NCBI GenBank assembly: GCA_017480265.1
Contig: JAFVAZ010000014.1
Location: forward strand, 1-6,602
Direction of reading: 5' to 3'
Length of the DNA: 6,602 bases
Origin: Clostridia bacterium
GTDB taxonomy: Bacteria > Bacillota > Clostridia > Oscillospirales > Acutalibacteraceae
This document shows positions 1 to 5,689 of the stretch, one piece after another. Within the stretch, counting starts at the first letter, position 1, and each line of letters starts with the position of its first letter. Position numbers and translations under genes: made by a program. The notes beneath the pieces are model-generated. The model made no database searches and was not told the origin of the DNA. It saw only the letters and a program-made list of their open reading frames with translations.

Positions 1-209
1 ATATCGCGTCTTTCCACAAAAGCCGGTTGATATTTATCATTTGGGTTAAACGTCCTCTCAACTACAGATCCTGTCATCACATTTTTTATCTTTGCTCTGA
101 CAAACGCAGCACCTTTGCCTGGCTTTACATGTTGAAATTCTATTATGCAATAAACATTCCCGTCCATTTCAAATGTAATACCATTTCTAAAATCTCCAGC
201 AGATATCAT
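1..209 (-). CDS. efp: Elongation factor P, N-terminal part (cut by window edge)
   Basis: Elongation factor P binds between the P and E sites of the ribosome and relieves stalling at runs of proline. The visible 69 codons, read on the minus strand, begin MISAGDFRNG and contain the domain I tip loop PGKGAAF (residues 30-36), with Lys32 at the position that is post-translationally modified in this family; Bacillus EF-P also has its modified lysine at 32. The motifs VERTFNPND and ERRD near the edge also fit EF-P. The ATG at 209-207 is preceded by GGAGGGCAAAG, a good ribosome binding site, so the start is secure. The gene continues beyond position 1. It points away from spoIIIA and has its own promoter at 290-318. 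Identification rests on recalled family sequence, but the match to the signature loop is clear. Confidence 0.95.
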   Translation of the reverse strand, partial: MISAGDFRNGITFEMDGNVYCIIEFQHVKPGKGAAFVRAKIKNVMTGSVVERTFNPNDKYQPAFVERRD

Positions 210-257
210 TCTTTGCCCTCCATTTTTATAAACAACAGATTTAAATAATACAATAAC

Positions 258-275
258 GAGTAACCTTCATTACTC
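258..275 (-). other. Small hairpin in the efp 5' leader
   Basis: GAGTAA and TTACTC form a perfect 6-bp stem around a 6-nt loop. From the promoter at 290-318 transcription would start near 283, so the hairpin would lie close to the 5' end of a roughly 75-nt efp leader. It is not followed by a proper T-tract on either strand, so it is unlikely to be a terminator. It might stabilise the mRNA end. A stem this short and A/T-rich may also be chance. Confidence 0.35.
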
Positions 276-289
276 TTGTATTCTATACT

Positions 290-318
290 ATGTTAGAAAA
301 ATTTTCAAGCTATGTCAA
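290..318 (-). promoter_or_regulatory. Sigma-A promoter of efp
   Basis: Read on the minus strand: a perfect -35 TTGACA (318-313), a 17-nt spacer, and -10 TAACAT (295-290, four of six consensus bases). It points at efp, 81 nt upstream of the start codon. This suggests housekeeping expression of efp independent of the genes to its right. The stretch from 319 to 469 is A/T-rich and I see no gene or clear signal in it. Confidence 0.75.
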
Positions 319-469
319 TAATAAATCATTAATACGGTTAAATTAACTACTGATTAAACTATCACAAGTCGCATGATTATTAATCTTATAATGCATTAAG
401 TGTTAATTTTAATCTTTTGAGATTTGTCTAAAATTTAACTATATAGCTATGAATAAATACATCAAAAAT

Positions 470-512
470 CGGCACGGCTAGATCCTTAGCATGGGAAACT
501 TTTACAGTGCCG
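470..512 (-). terminator. Unassigned stem-loop, possible (bidirectional) terminator
   Basis: CGGCAC (470-475) and GTGCCG (507-512) form a 6-bp GC-rich stem around a 31-nt loop. The loop itself holds a small hairpin, GCTA (477-480) with TAGC (487-490). On the minus strand the stem is followed by ATTTTTG; on the plus strand by CTTTTATA. Flanking A-runs and T-runs could pair and extend the helix past one mismatch. It lies between the RNA gene at 543-737 and the efp promoter, so the simplest role is a back-up terminator that insulates efp. The large structured loop is atypical for a terminator, so a small separate RNA remains possible. Confidence 0.4.
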
Positions 513-542
513 CTTTTATAATTTTAAAATCTTTTTTGGGGC

Positions 543-737
543 AAAAAAATTCCCGCTTAACCGTAATGTGTATGAAATAACCTGCCTACTAATAAACAGG
601 TGGGTGCTAGCCTATGAATATCGGGCTCCCTTCATTTAGCTGTAAGCTAAGAGGTCTGCCATCCCAAGCACAGAGCAAGGCTCCCAATAAAAAAGTTGTA
701 GGGTTATATAACACAGTCCGCGCATTAAGCAGGAATT
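543..737 (-). ncRNA. ssrS: Probable 6S RNA
   Basis: 6S RNA binds the housekeeping RNA polymerase holoenzyme by mimicking an open promoter and lowers transcription in stationary phase. Here a sigma-A promoter (744-772) predicts a start at 737 or 736. The 5' end (ATTCCTGCTTAA, 736-725) pairs along 12 bases with the 3' end (TTAAGCGGGAAT, 560-549), which runs into seven Ts, giving a transcript of about 195 nt. Inside, GGG/CCC and AGCCT/AGGCT (678-685 with 602-613) make a second helix, and TTAGCT/AGCTAA (636-650) closes an apical loop. Between the outer and inner helices is a large open bubble (about 686-724 and 561-601), with a small hairpin ACCTG/CAGGT (580-601) on its 3' side. The length, rod shape, central bubble and 3'-side hairpin match Firmicute 6S RNA. 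The name rests on architecture and remembered consensus, not on a covariance search. SRP RNA, tmRNA and RNase P RNA fit less well. Confidence 0.62.
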
Positions 738-743
738 ACATTA

Positions 744-772
744 ATTATAACATGAAATAAATAAAAAGTAAA
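744..772 (-). promoter_or_regulatory. Sigma-A promoter of the 6S-like RNA
   Basis: On the minus strand: -35 TTTACT (772-767), a 17-nt spacer, and a perfect -10 TATAAT (749-744). The predicted start, 7-8 nt downstream, coincides with the 5' end of the closing helix of the RNA at 543-737. This agreement supports both calls. It lies just after the stop of the DUF1292 gene, with no clear terminator between, so some read-through into the RNA is possible. Confidence 0.85.
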
Positions 773-795
773 TAGTATTTATTTTAAATTATTAT

Positions 796-1089
796 TTAAT
801 TATTGTTCTCATTAATTTCATATAAATCTTCAAAATGAGATTCAAATATTTCCGCGAGTTCATTTAAAAGTTCATCATCTTGAACTTCTGCCAGGAGTTG
901 TTCGCCTTCATCTTCTATTAGTTCAAAAATATAATAGTTTGAATCGACTCCTGTGCCGGTATAAGTTTTGGGGAATAAGGCATAAAAAACGCCTTTTTCA
1001 TCTTCAATAGTATCTAAGATTTCAAAAACATGTTCTTTCCCATCTTCATCTATAAGTGTGATTATATCTGGAGAAAATTCGTTAGTCAT
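796..1089 (-). CDS. DUF1292 family protein (YrzB-like)
   Basis: A small acidic protein of 97 residues; by my count 28 are Asp or Glu and only three are Lys. The N-terminal half (residues 8-38), with IITLIDEDGKEHVFEILDTI followed by a YALFP-type strand, and the middle YYIFEL segment are typical of DUF1292, found throughout Firmicutes (YrzB in Bacillus, of similar length). The molecular function is unknown. It has no signal peptide or membrane segment and should be cytoplasmic. The C-terminal third, rich in Glu and Leu (about 68-92), is probably helical. The ATG at 1089 follows AAGGAG (1105-1100) at a 10-nt distance, and a sigma-A promoter lies at 1124-1152. The family is often found near yrrK/ruvX-type genes in other Firmicutes; here it is divergent from spoIIIAA and upstream of the RNA gene, so context gives no clear hint. 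Confidence 0.88.
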   Translation of the reverse strand: MTNEFSPDIITLIDEDGKEHVFEILDTIEDEKGVFYALFPKTYTGTGVDSNYYIFELIEDEGEQLLAEVQDDELLNELAEIFESHFEDLYEINENNN

Positions 1090-1123
1090 TGTCCCTTAGC
1101 TCCTTTGAAGTATTGCTATTTAG

Positions 1124-1152
1124 ATTTTACATTTAATTTTAATTTTAGTCAA
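1124..1152 (-). promoter_or_regulatory. Sigma-A promoter of the DUF1292 gene
   Basis: On the minus strand: -35 TTGACT (1152-1147), a 17-nt spacer, and -10 TAAAAT (1129-1124); each hexamer matches consensus at five of six bases. Transcription should begin near 1117, leaving a leader of about 28 nt that contains the AAGGAG site. It shares the 154-nt divergent region with the start of the spoIIIA operon. Confidence 0.8.
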
Positions 1153-1198
1153 TAAAAAGTTACCGGGGCGATCTGCTTAAGAAAATAATTGTTCTAAG

Positions 1199-1220
1199 CA
1201 TATCATATTTGCCATATAGT
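1199..1220 (+). promoter_or_regulatory. Weak sigma-E -10-like sequences before spoIIIAA
   Basis: spoIIIA is transcribed by sigma-E in Bacillus, with a -10 near CATACAAT. Here two partial matches occur, CATATCAT (1199-1206) and CATATAGT (1213-1220). Neither has a good -35 at 13-14 nt. The second would start transcription almost on the ribosome binding site AGGAGG (1228-1233); the first leaves a leader of about 30 nt and is the better placed. This is a tentative location only. Confidence 0.2.
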
Positions 1221-1243
1221 TAAAAAGAGGAGGACAAGAACCT

Positions 1244-2209
1244 ATGTGCAAAGAATATGATGAAGTTATAAAAAATCTAGATGAACAGTTATCGCAGATC
1301 TTAAACTCAGTGCCCAATGATGAAAAAGAAAAAGTGCGCGAGATCCGATTAAGAGTAAATAGCCCCATAGTCTTGAGCTTGAACGATGGTATGTATTTCG
1401 TTTCTTCTGGTGGAGGGTTAGAGAAAAATTTTAGTGCAAATATATTCACGGTGCCTAAGGATACTCTGTTTCGGTCTTTTAATAAAATATGCAGATATTC
1501 CATTTACAGTTACCAAAATGATCTAAGAAGAGGTTTTGTAACTTTGAAAGGCGGGCACAGGGTTGGGATCTGCGCAACTGCGATATATAACAATACAGAT
1601 AAAATAGAAAATATAAAAGATGTATCTTCACTGATCATAAGGATATCCAAAAATATCTGTGGGGTAGCAGATGAGATCTTAAAAAAACTAAAAAATTTCG
1701 CAGGTATCTTAGTAGCAGGCCCTCCGGAAAGCGGTAAAACGACTCTGCTGAGGGATATAGCACGCAGTTTATCTATAGGTAAAACTTACAAAATGAAAAA
1801 AGTGGTGATAATAGATGAACGCGGAGAATTTTCGGGGACCTACTGTGGGATTATGCAAAATGATATAGGGCTTTGCGATGTTTTAAATTCTTATAGCAAA
1901 ATGGATGGGATAAATTTGAGTATAAGGAATCTATCTCCGGAAGTTATAGTTTGCGACGAAATAGACCCCAAAAAGGACTTGGAAGCTATATTTTTAGGAT
2001 TAAATTCGGGCGTTAAATTTGCGTGCAGCATACATTCGGGTTCTATTGAAGAGCTCTTGAATAAAAAGCCGATCCTCGCACTTTTGAAAAATAGGGCATT
2101 CGATAAAGTGGTTTTATTGAAAAAACATAGCGAAAGTCCATTAACCTTAAATCGTAGCGCAGAGATCTATGACGTAGATAAAATCTTGAAAAATAAAGAC
2201 AAGGAGTAA
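1244..2209 (+). CDS. spoIIIAA: Stage III sporulation protein AA, ATPase
   Basis: The cytoplasmic ATPase of the SpoIIIA channel, made in the mother cell and related to secretion ATPases of the type II/IV (GspE/VirB11) group. Its 321 residues are close to the Bacillus length of about 307. The N-terminal domain (1-145) carries the family segments EKVREIRLRVNSPI (29-42), SIYSYQNDLRRGFVTLKGGHRVGICA (86-111 region) and IIRISK (131-136). The ATPase domain starts with the Walker A motif GPPESGKT (159-166), followed by TLLRD; the Walker B-like strand VVIIDERGE spans 187-195 and a second acidic strand, SPEVIVCDEID, spans 231-241. Two usual family features are changed: DEIG reads DEID (238-241), and the T/AHG-like motif reads SIHSG (262-266). 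The lysine and threonine of the P-loop are intact, so ATP binding should remain. The ATG follows AGGAGG at 10 nt. It is the first gene of the operon. Confidence 0.96.
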   Translation: MCKEYDEVIKNLDEQLSQILNSVPNDEKEKVREIRLRVNSPIVLSLNDGMYFVSSGGGLEKNFSANIFTVPKDTLFRSFNKICRYSIYSYQNDLRRGFVTLKGGHRVGICATAIYNNTDKIENIKDVSSLIIRISKNICGVADEILKKLKNFAGILVAGPPESGKTTLLRDIARSLSIGKTYKMKKVVIIDERGEFSGTYCGIMQNDIGLCDVLNSYSKMDGINLSIRNLSPEVIVCDEIDPKKDLEAIFLGLNSGVKFACSIHSGSIEELLNKKPILALLKNRAFDKVVLLKKHSESPLTLNRSAEIYDVDKILKNKDKE

Positions 2210-2213
2210 ACTT

Positions 2214-2720
2214 TTGCAAAAGCTTTTTGGGGTAGGATTTTTCCTGATAGCAGTGATAGTCATAGGGTATAAAATAGCGTATAGTTTTACTTTACGATGC
2301 AATTTTTTAAGAAGCTACTTAAAATTCATAAAATACATAGAGAATGAGACTAAATACACGCGAAATATCCTGTATGAACTAATAAAGAATCATATTTGCC
2401 AAGATGAAATGAGCGGGCTGGTGCAAGTTTTTAAACACAACTTGGAGGAAGGATACTCAGTGGAAAAAGCTTGGAGATTGGCAGTCAATTGCATCAAAGA
2501 TAGGTATTTTTTAAATAGTGAAGATTGCCGAGTGATATACAACTTTGGGTATAATTTAGGGAAGACTGACTTGCCAGGGCAGATATCAAATTGTGAGCAG
2601 GCTTTGGATTTGGCGAATCGCCAATTTGCAGAAGCTAATGAAGAAAAAAATACAAAAAGTCGACTTTATTTTATTTTGATTTTATTTTTGGGATTAAGCT
2701 TTTTACTGTTGATTTTATAG
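2214..2720 (+). CDS. spoIIIAB: Stage III sporulation protein AB
   Basis: A membrane protein of the SpoIIIA channel, structurally related to GspF of type II secretion, thought to couple the ATPase SpoIIIAA to the membrane complex. It has 168 residues (about 171 in Bacillus). A membrane helix lies near residues 5-25, a helical soluble domain in the middle, and a very hydrophobic C-terminal helix at about 151-168. The conserved LGKTDLPGQ segment (115-123), typical of the family, is present. The start is TTG at 2214, four bases after the spoIIIAA stop, with AAGGAG (2201-2206) overlapping the end of spoIIIAA at a 7-nt distance. No ATG in frame gives a complete first membrane helix, so TTG is the likely start. 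The short spacing suggests translational coupling to spoIIIAA. Confidence 0.95.
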   Translation: MQKLFGVGFFLIAVIVIGYKIAYSFTLRCNFLRSYLKFIKYIENETKYTRNILYELIKNHICQDEMSGLVQVFKHNLEEGYSVEKAWRLAVNCIKDRYFLNSEDCRVIYNFGYNLGKTDLPGQISNCEQALDLANRQFAEANEEKNTKSRLYFILILFLGLSFLLLIL

Positions 2721-2778
2721 GGCTAGAGTAGTTAGAGATATTTTAGAATATGGTAGACATTTAAGGAGCGAAAGAAAT

Positions 2779-2973
2779 ATGGATGTAGATTTGATCTTTA
2801 AGATTGCAGCTATTGGTATAATAGTGGCCGTGCTAAATCAAGTGCTGATACGATCCGGGAGAGAAGAGCAGGCCATGATGACTACGCTTGCCGGGTTGAT
2901 AGTGGTATTGATGATGATAATACAGCAAATCGATATGCTCTTCAAAACTGTTAAATCGGTATTTGGGTTATAG
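2779..2973 (+). CDS. spoIIIAC: Stage III sporulation protein AC
   Basis: A small integral membrane protein of the channel core. At 64 residues it is close to the 68 of Bacillus. It starts with MDVDLIFKIAAIGIIVAVLN, the highly conserved beginning of the family, which forms the first membrane helix (about 5-23). Then comes a charged loop with SGREE (26-30), and a second helix (about 33-50) ending in an amphipathic tail with LFKTVKSVFGL. The ATG is preceded by AAGGAG (2763-2768) at 10 nt. It is separated from spoIIIAB by 58 nt, the largest gap in the operon. I see no clear promoter or hairpin in that gap. Its gene is almost joined to spoIIIAD, and the two proteins share the same fold class. Confidence 0.96.
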   Translation: MDVDLIFKIAAIGIIVAVLNQVLIRSGREEQAMMTTLAGLIVVLMMIIQQIDMLFKTVKSVFGL

Positions 2974-2977
2974 CCTT

Positions 2978-3364
2978 ATGAATATGTATGCAGTTGTAGG
3001 TCTTTCCGCTATAGTAGCCGTATTAGCAATATCTTTAAAGAAATATAGCCCGGAGTATTCTATTCTTATGGTCATCATGACGGGGATATTTTTACTATGC
3101 AGCATTATGCAGATGCTTAATCCAATTGTAGTGGAGATTAAAAAATTATCTCAAAAGGTTGCGATCGCTCCGGAATATATCTCTATTTTGGGCAAAGTTT
3201 TAGTGATAGCTTTTTTGACGCAATTTTCTTCAGATACTTGCATAGATGCCGGACAAACTTCTTTAGCTGCCAAGATTGAGTTGGCAGGGAAAGTGCTTAT
3301 TTTATCGGTAGCTTTGCCATTATTTACAGAAGTGGTAGATATAGTAGTAAATTTAGTGAGGTAA
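2978..3364 (+). CDS. spoIIIAD: Stage III sporulation protein AD
   Basis: An integral membrane protein of the channel core, here 128 residues (133 in Bacillus). Membrane helices lie near residues 4-20, 27-48, 67-84 and 103-125. The segment DAGQTSLAAKIELAGKVLIL (90-109) matches the most conserved part of the family, where Bacillus has a very similar DAGQ...SKIELAGKILIL stretch. The frame is open back to a TTG at 2963 that overlaps spoIIIAC. I chose the ATG at 2978 because it gives MNMYAVVGL, aligning with the N terminus of the Bacillus protein, and lies 4 nt after the spoIIIAC stop. No strong ribosome binding site precedes either start, so translation probably depends on coupling with spoIIIAC. 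ATG 2984 is another possibility. Confidence 0.94.
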   Translation: MNMYAVVGLSAIVAVLAISLKKYSPEYSILMVIMTGIFLLCSIMQMLNPIVVEIKKLSQKVAIAPEYISILGKVLVIAFLTQFSSDTCIDAGQTSLAAKIELAGKVLILSVALPLFTEVVDIVVNLVR

Positions 3365-3368
3365 AAAA

Positions 3369-4580
3369 ATGAAGAAGATGTGGCATGCTCTGATTATTTC
3401 TCTTATGATCTTTTTTAGTACAGGCTCAAAAGCTACAATAGTGCTAGCTGAAGGCGAACGGGTAAAAACCCAAAATGATGCTGTAATCTCTAAGCAAGGG
3501 GGCGATTTGAATTTTGAAGATATATACGAAGAACAATTTAAGTCAAGCGGCGCCAATAAACTAAAAAAGAACCTGCCGGAAGAAGTGCAAAAAGATTTAG
3601 ATTCCATTGGTGTAGAGGATGTCGATTGGAAAGATTTATCCGAGATTAATCCGCAAAAAATTTATAATTTTATCATAAATAAATTTAAAAACAAGCTGCC
3701 CACCATAATAAAATCTATTTTAACTTTGTTATCTATGGTGATAATATGCTCTATTTTTTTATCTGTGAAGTTATCTACAGATAAAAAGAAAATTGAGAGA
3801 ATCTTAAATTTTGTCTGTTTGCTTTCCATCTGTGTAGTTATCATAAGGCCTATAGTTTCTATTATCGTCAAAACGGCAAGCATGATGACTATATTAAGCA
3901 AATTTATAGTTAGCTATATACCCATCATGGCAGGCGTGATGTACGCTACAGGGCAAAGTTTGCTGGGGTCTTCTTATAGCACGATAATGGTAATATTCAG
4001 TGAGTTTATAATGCAGATGTCATCAAAAGTATTAATCCCTACTTTGAATATTTTTTTGGCGCTTTCTGTAGCATCTTCGATGCCGGCAGAATGCAGCTTT
4101 TCCGGTATTTGCACTTTTTTTTCTAAGGCTGTTAAGTGGATAATAGGAGTTAGCACGACGCTATTTGTAGGTATTTTAACAATCCAATCGGTAATAACTT
4201 CAGCCGCTGATGGGGTAGGAACAAAGGCGATTAAGTTTATCCTAAGTGGTAGCGTACCGGTAGTAGGCAAGGCCCTGGGGGATGCGCTTTTGATTGTAAA
4301 TGGAAGCATAAAGCTATTAAAATCCGGGATAGGTGCATTTTTTTTATTAGCTATAGGCGTGATTTTTATACCTATTATTTTAGATTGCTTAACGTGGAAG
4401 ATGGTTACCGGGATAACTTTAAATATAAGTGAAGCATTTGGGATTAATTCGGCGAGTAAAGTGATAAAAAACACTGCAGAGGTACTCAGTTTGCTTTTGA
4501 TAGTGGTATTATGCTGCATGGTTGTGTTGATTGTTTCTACGTCGTTGATCATATTAATTAATCCGATAAATATAGCATAA
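3369..4580 (+). CDS. spoIIIAE: Stage III sporulation protein AE
   Basis: The largest membrane protein of the SpoIIIA complex, 403 residues (about 399 in Bacillus). It begins with a likely signal peptide: Lys-Lys, a hydrophobic stretch at 7-25, and a possible cleavage site after VLA (25-27). An extracytoplasmic, mostly charged segment (28-110) follows. A series of membrane helices then covers about 112-134, 144-168, 174-193, 203-235, 254-277, 320-340 and 371-396. The conserved motif SGSVPVVGKALGDA lies at 293-306. It is thought to form part of the pore or transport core; its exact mechanism is not established. The ATG lies 4 nt after the spoIIIAD stop, with GAGG in the tail of spoIIIAD as ribosome binding site. 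A 192-codon open frame exists on the opposite strand, but it only mirrors this gene. Confidence 0.96.
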   Translation: MKKMWHALIISLMIFFSTGSKATIVLAEGERVKTQNDAVISKQGGDLNFEDIYEEQFKSSGANKLKKNLPEEVQKDLDSIGVEDVDWKDLSEINPQKIYNFIINKFKNKLPTIIKSILTLLSMVIICSIFLSVKLSTDKKKIERILNFVCLLSICVVIIRPIVSIIVKTASMMTILSKFIVSYIPIMAGVMYATGQSLLGSSYSTIMVIFSEFIMQMSSKVLIPTLNIFLALSVASSMPAECSFSGICTFFSKAVKWIIGVSTTLFVGILTIQSVITSAADGVGTKAIKFILSGSVPVVGKALGDALLIVNGSIKLLKSGIGAFFLLAIGVIFIPIILDCLTWKMVTGITLNISEAFGINSASKVIKNTAEVLSLLLIVVLCCMVVLIVSTSLIILINPINIA

Positions 4581-4582
4581 AA

Positions 4583-4611
4583 GTATATAGCACACAGAGT
4601 TTACATATATA
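4583..4611 (+). promoter_or_regulatory. Possible internal sigma-E promoter before spoIIIAF
   Basis: In the 50-nt gap between spoIIIAE and spoIIIAF, GTATATA (4583-4589) and CATATATA (4604-4611) are spaced by exactly 14 nt. The sigma-E consensus is roughly kmATATT, 13-14 nt, CATACAAT, so both boxes match partly with the right distance. An internal spoIIIA promoter serving the last genes has been described in Bacillus subtilis, as I recall. Against it: the gap is simple A/T sequence, and the predicted start would fall on the ribosome binding site (4616-4621). Confidence 0.3.
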
Positions 4612-4630
4612 TAAAAGAGGAAACTTAAAA

Positions 4631-5110
4631 ATGAGTATTTTAAAAAATTGGGCAATGGTTGTAAGCTTTGCCTTTATAATTGCGGCTCTTTTCGAAATGA
4701 TCTCTCCCAATGAAAAAATGGAGAAGGTTTTGCGTATTGTTTTAAATATTTTTGTTTTGATTATCTTGCTTTTCCCGCTAAAAGGGATATCAAATAAAAT
4801 TAATTTAAATTTTAAATTGAATGAAAATGCAGAGATACACAATGAGAAATTTCAGGATGAGATAAAAAATCAAACTAAAAAAAAGTTTAAAGAAGAACTG
4901 GAGAGAAAGATAAAAGTAATGGGAGAAGAAGAGAAAATAAATATAAAAAAAGTTAAAGTATTTATGGATATAAATGAGGACAACTGCATATCAATTAAAA
5001 AGATAAAGATTTTTATTCAAGGTAAAGATCTAGATAAAAGGAGGCATCTGGAAGAAAAGCTAACCGATAAATTAAGGGTAAATATAGAAGTTGTAGGATG
5101 TGACACATGA
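4631..5110 (+). CDS. spoIIIAF: Stage III sporulation protein AF
   Basis: A channel component anchored by two N-terminal membrane helices (about residues 7-24 and 33-51), separated by the short loop EMISPNEKMEKV, followed by a soluble domain that in Bacillus faces the space between the membranes and resembles ring-building motifs. The first 50 residues, from SILKNW through the RIVLNIFVLIILLFPL helix, match the family. The soluble part (55-159) is strongly charged and lysine-rich, with the beta-alpha pattern KVKVFMDI (107-114), KKIKIFIQG (123-131) and NIEVVG (151-156). At 159 residues it is clearly shorter than the Bacillus protein (about 206), mostly through loss of linker. The ATG follows AGAGGA (4616-4621) at 9 nt. 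Its stop overlaps the spoIIIAG start as ATGA. Confidence 0.93.
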   Translation: MSILKNWAMVVSFAFIIAALFEMISPNEKMEKVLRIVLNIFVLIILLFPLKGISNKINLNFKLNENAEIHNEKFQDEIKNQTKKKFKEELERKIKVMGEEEKINIKKVKVFMDINEDNCISIKKIKIFIQGKDLDKRRHLEEKLTDKLRVNIEVVGCDT

Positions 5111-5667
5111 TGGATCTTGAAAAATTAAGAAATTTATTTTATAAAGACAAAAGTCGTTTTTTCGTTATTGCTCTAGGAGCAATCGGGTTAATACTTATTT
5201 TGAATTCTAACCTATCTAAAGGAAAAACAAAAGAAAATAATAAAACTGATGGCGACTTTTCTATATCATATACATATGAATATAAGAAGCAGTTAGAAGA
5301 AAACTTAAGGAACATAATCTCGGAAATCTCCGGAGTAGGAACCGCAAATGTTTTGGTTACTTTAGAAAGCTCCGTACAAAACGTTTATGCTACTGAACAA
5401 AAAAAGAACAAAGAAGCCAGCGAAGATAAAAATTATGATGAAATAAGTAAAAAGCAGGAAAGTAATGAAATCGAGACTAAATTTATAACGGTCAAAGATG
5501 CTGACGGCACAGAGAAAGCTTTATCTGTAATGCAGATCCAACCAGTAGTCAAAGGGGTAGTAGTGATCTGCAGCGGAGGGGATAATCCAGAAGTAAAAAA
5601 TAAAGTAGTAGAGGCTGTAAAGACTGCCCTTAATATAACTTCAAAAAGAGTTTTCGTTACAAAATAA
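5107..5667 (+). CDS. spoIIIAG: Stage III sporulation protein AG
   Basis: A ring-forming channel protein related to the FliF/YscJ family of flagellar and type III secretion rings; the Bacillus homologue forms a large multimeric ring between the two membranes. The cytoplasmic N terminus (1-16) is followed by one membrane helix (about 17-36), a Lys/Asn-rich linker, and the extracytoplasmic domain. Typical family segments are the EENLRNIISEISGVGTANVLVTLES stretch (64-88) and the QPVVKGVVVICSGG stretch (145-158), the latter followed by VVEAVKTALNI. The charged insertion at 97-126 corresponds to the extended beta region of the family. Its 186 residues are shorter than the roughly 229 of Bacillus. 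The start could be ATG 5107 or the adjacent ATG 5110. I use 5107, which overlaps the spoIIIAF stop; AGGA (5095-5098) serves as a weak ribosome binding site. Confidence 0.95.
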   Translation: MMDLEKLRNLFYKDKSRFFVIALGAIGLILILNSNLSKGKTKENNKTDGDFSISYTYEYKKQLEENLRNIISEISGVGTANVLVTLESSVQNVYATEQKKNKEASEDKNYDEISKKQESNEIETKFITVKDADGTEKALSVMQIQPVVKGVVVICSGGDNPEVKNKVVEAVKTALNITSKRVFVTK

Positions 5668-5689
5668 TATAAACACTTAGGAGGAAAAA

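Noticed and set aside
27..248. A plus-strand open frame of 73 codons
   Set aside because: It is the reverse of the efp coding sequence and its promoter-side leader; EF-P on the minus strand explains the region.
424..453. Plus-strand promoter-like pair TTGTCT and TATGAA upstream of the 470-512 stem-loop
   Set aside because: The -10 match is weak and the spacer is 18 nt; too poor in A/T-rich sequence to claim a plus-strand small RNA.
543..737. Identification of the RNA as SRP RNA, tmRNA, RNase P RNA or a riboswitch
   Set aside because: The SRP tetraloop-region sequence GGAAGGAAGCAGC is absent, there is no tRNA-like end with a CCA or tag frame, the RNA is too short for RNase P or tmRNA, and no coding gene follows closely for a riboswitch to control.
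1177..1503. A minus-strand open frame across the start of spoIIIAA
   Set aside because: It overlaps conserved spoIIIAA coding sequence and the divergent promoter region, and its product resembles nothing.
2963..2977. TTG at 2963 as the start of spoIIIAD
   Set aside because: It adds five residues not expected from the Bacillus N terminus, overlaps spoIIIAC and has no ribosome binding site; ATG 2978 fits better.
3974..4552. A long open frame (192 codons) on the minus strand inside spoIIIAE
   Set aside because: It mirrors a well-supported conserved gene, has no ribosome binding site I can see, and reads like an antisense of membrane-helix codons rather than a known protein.
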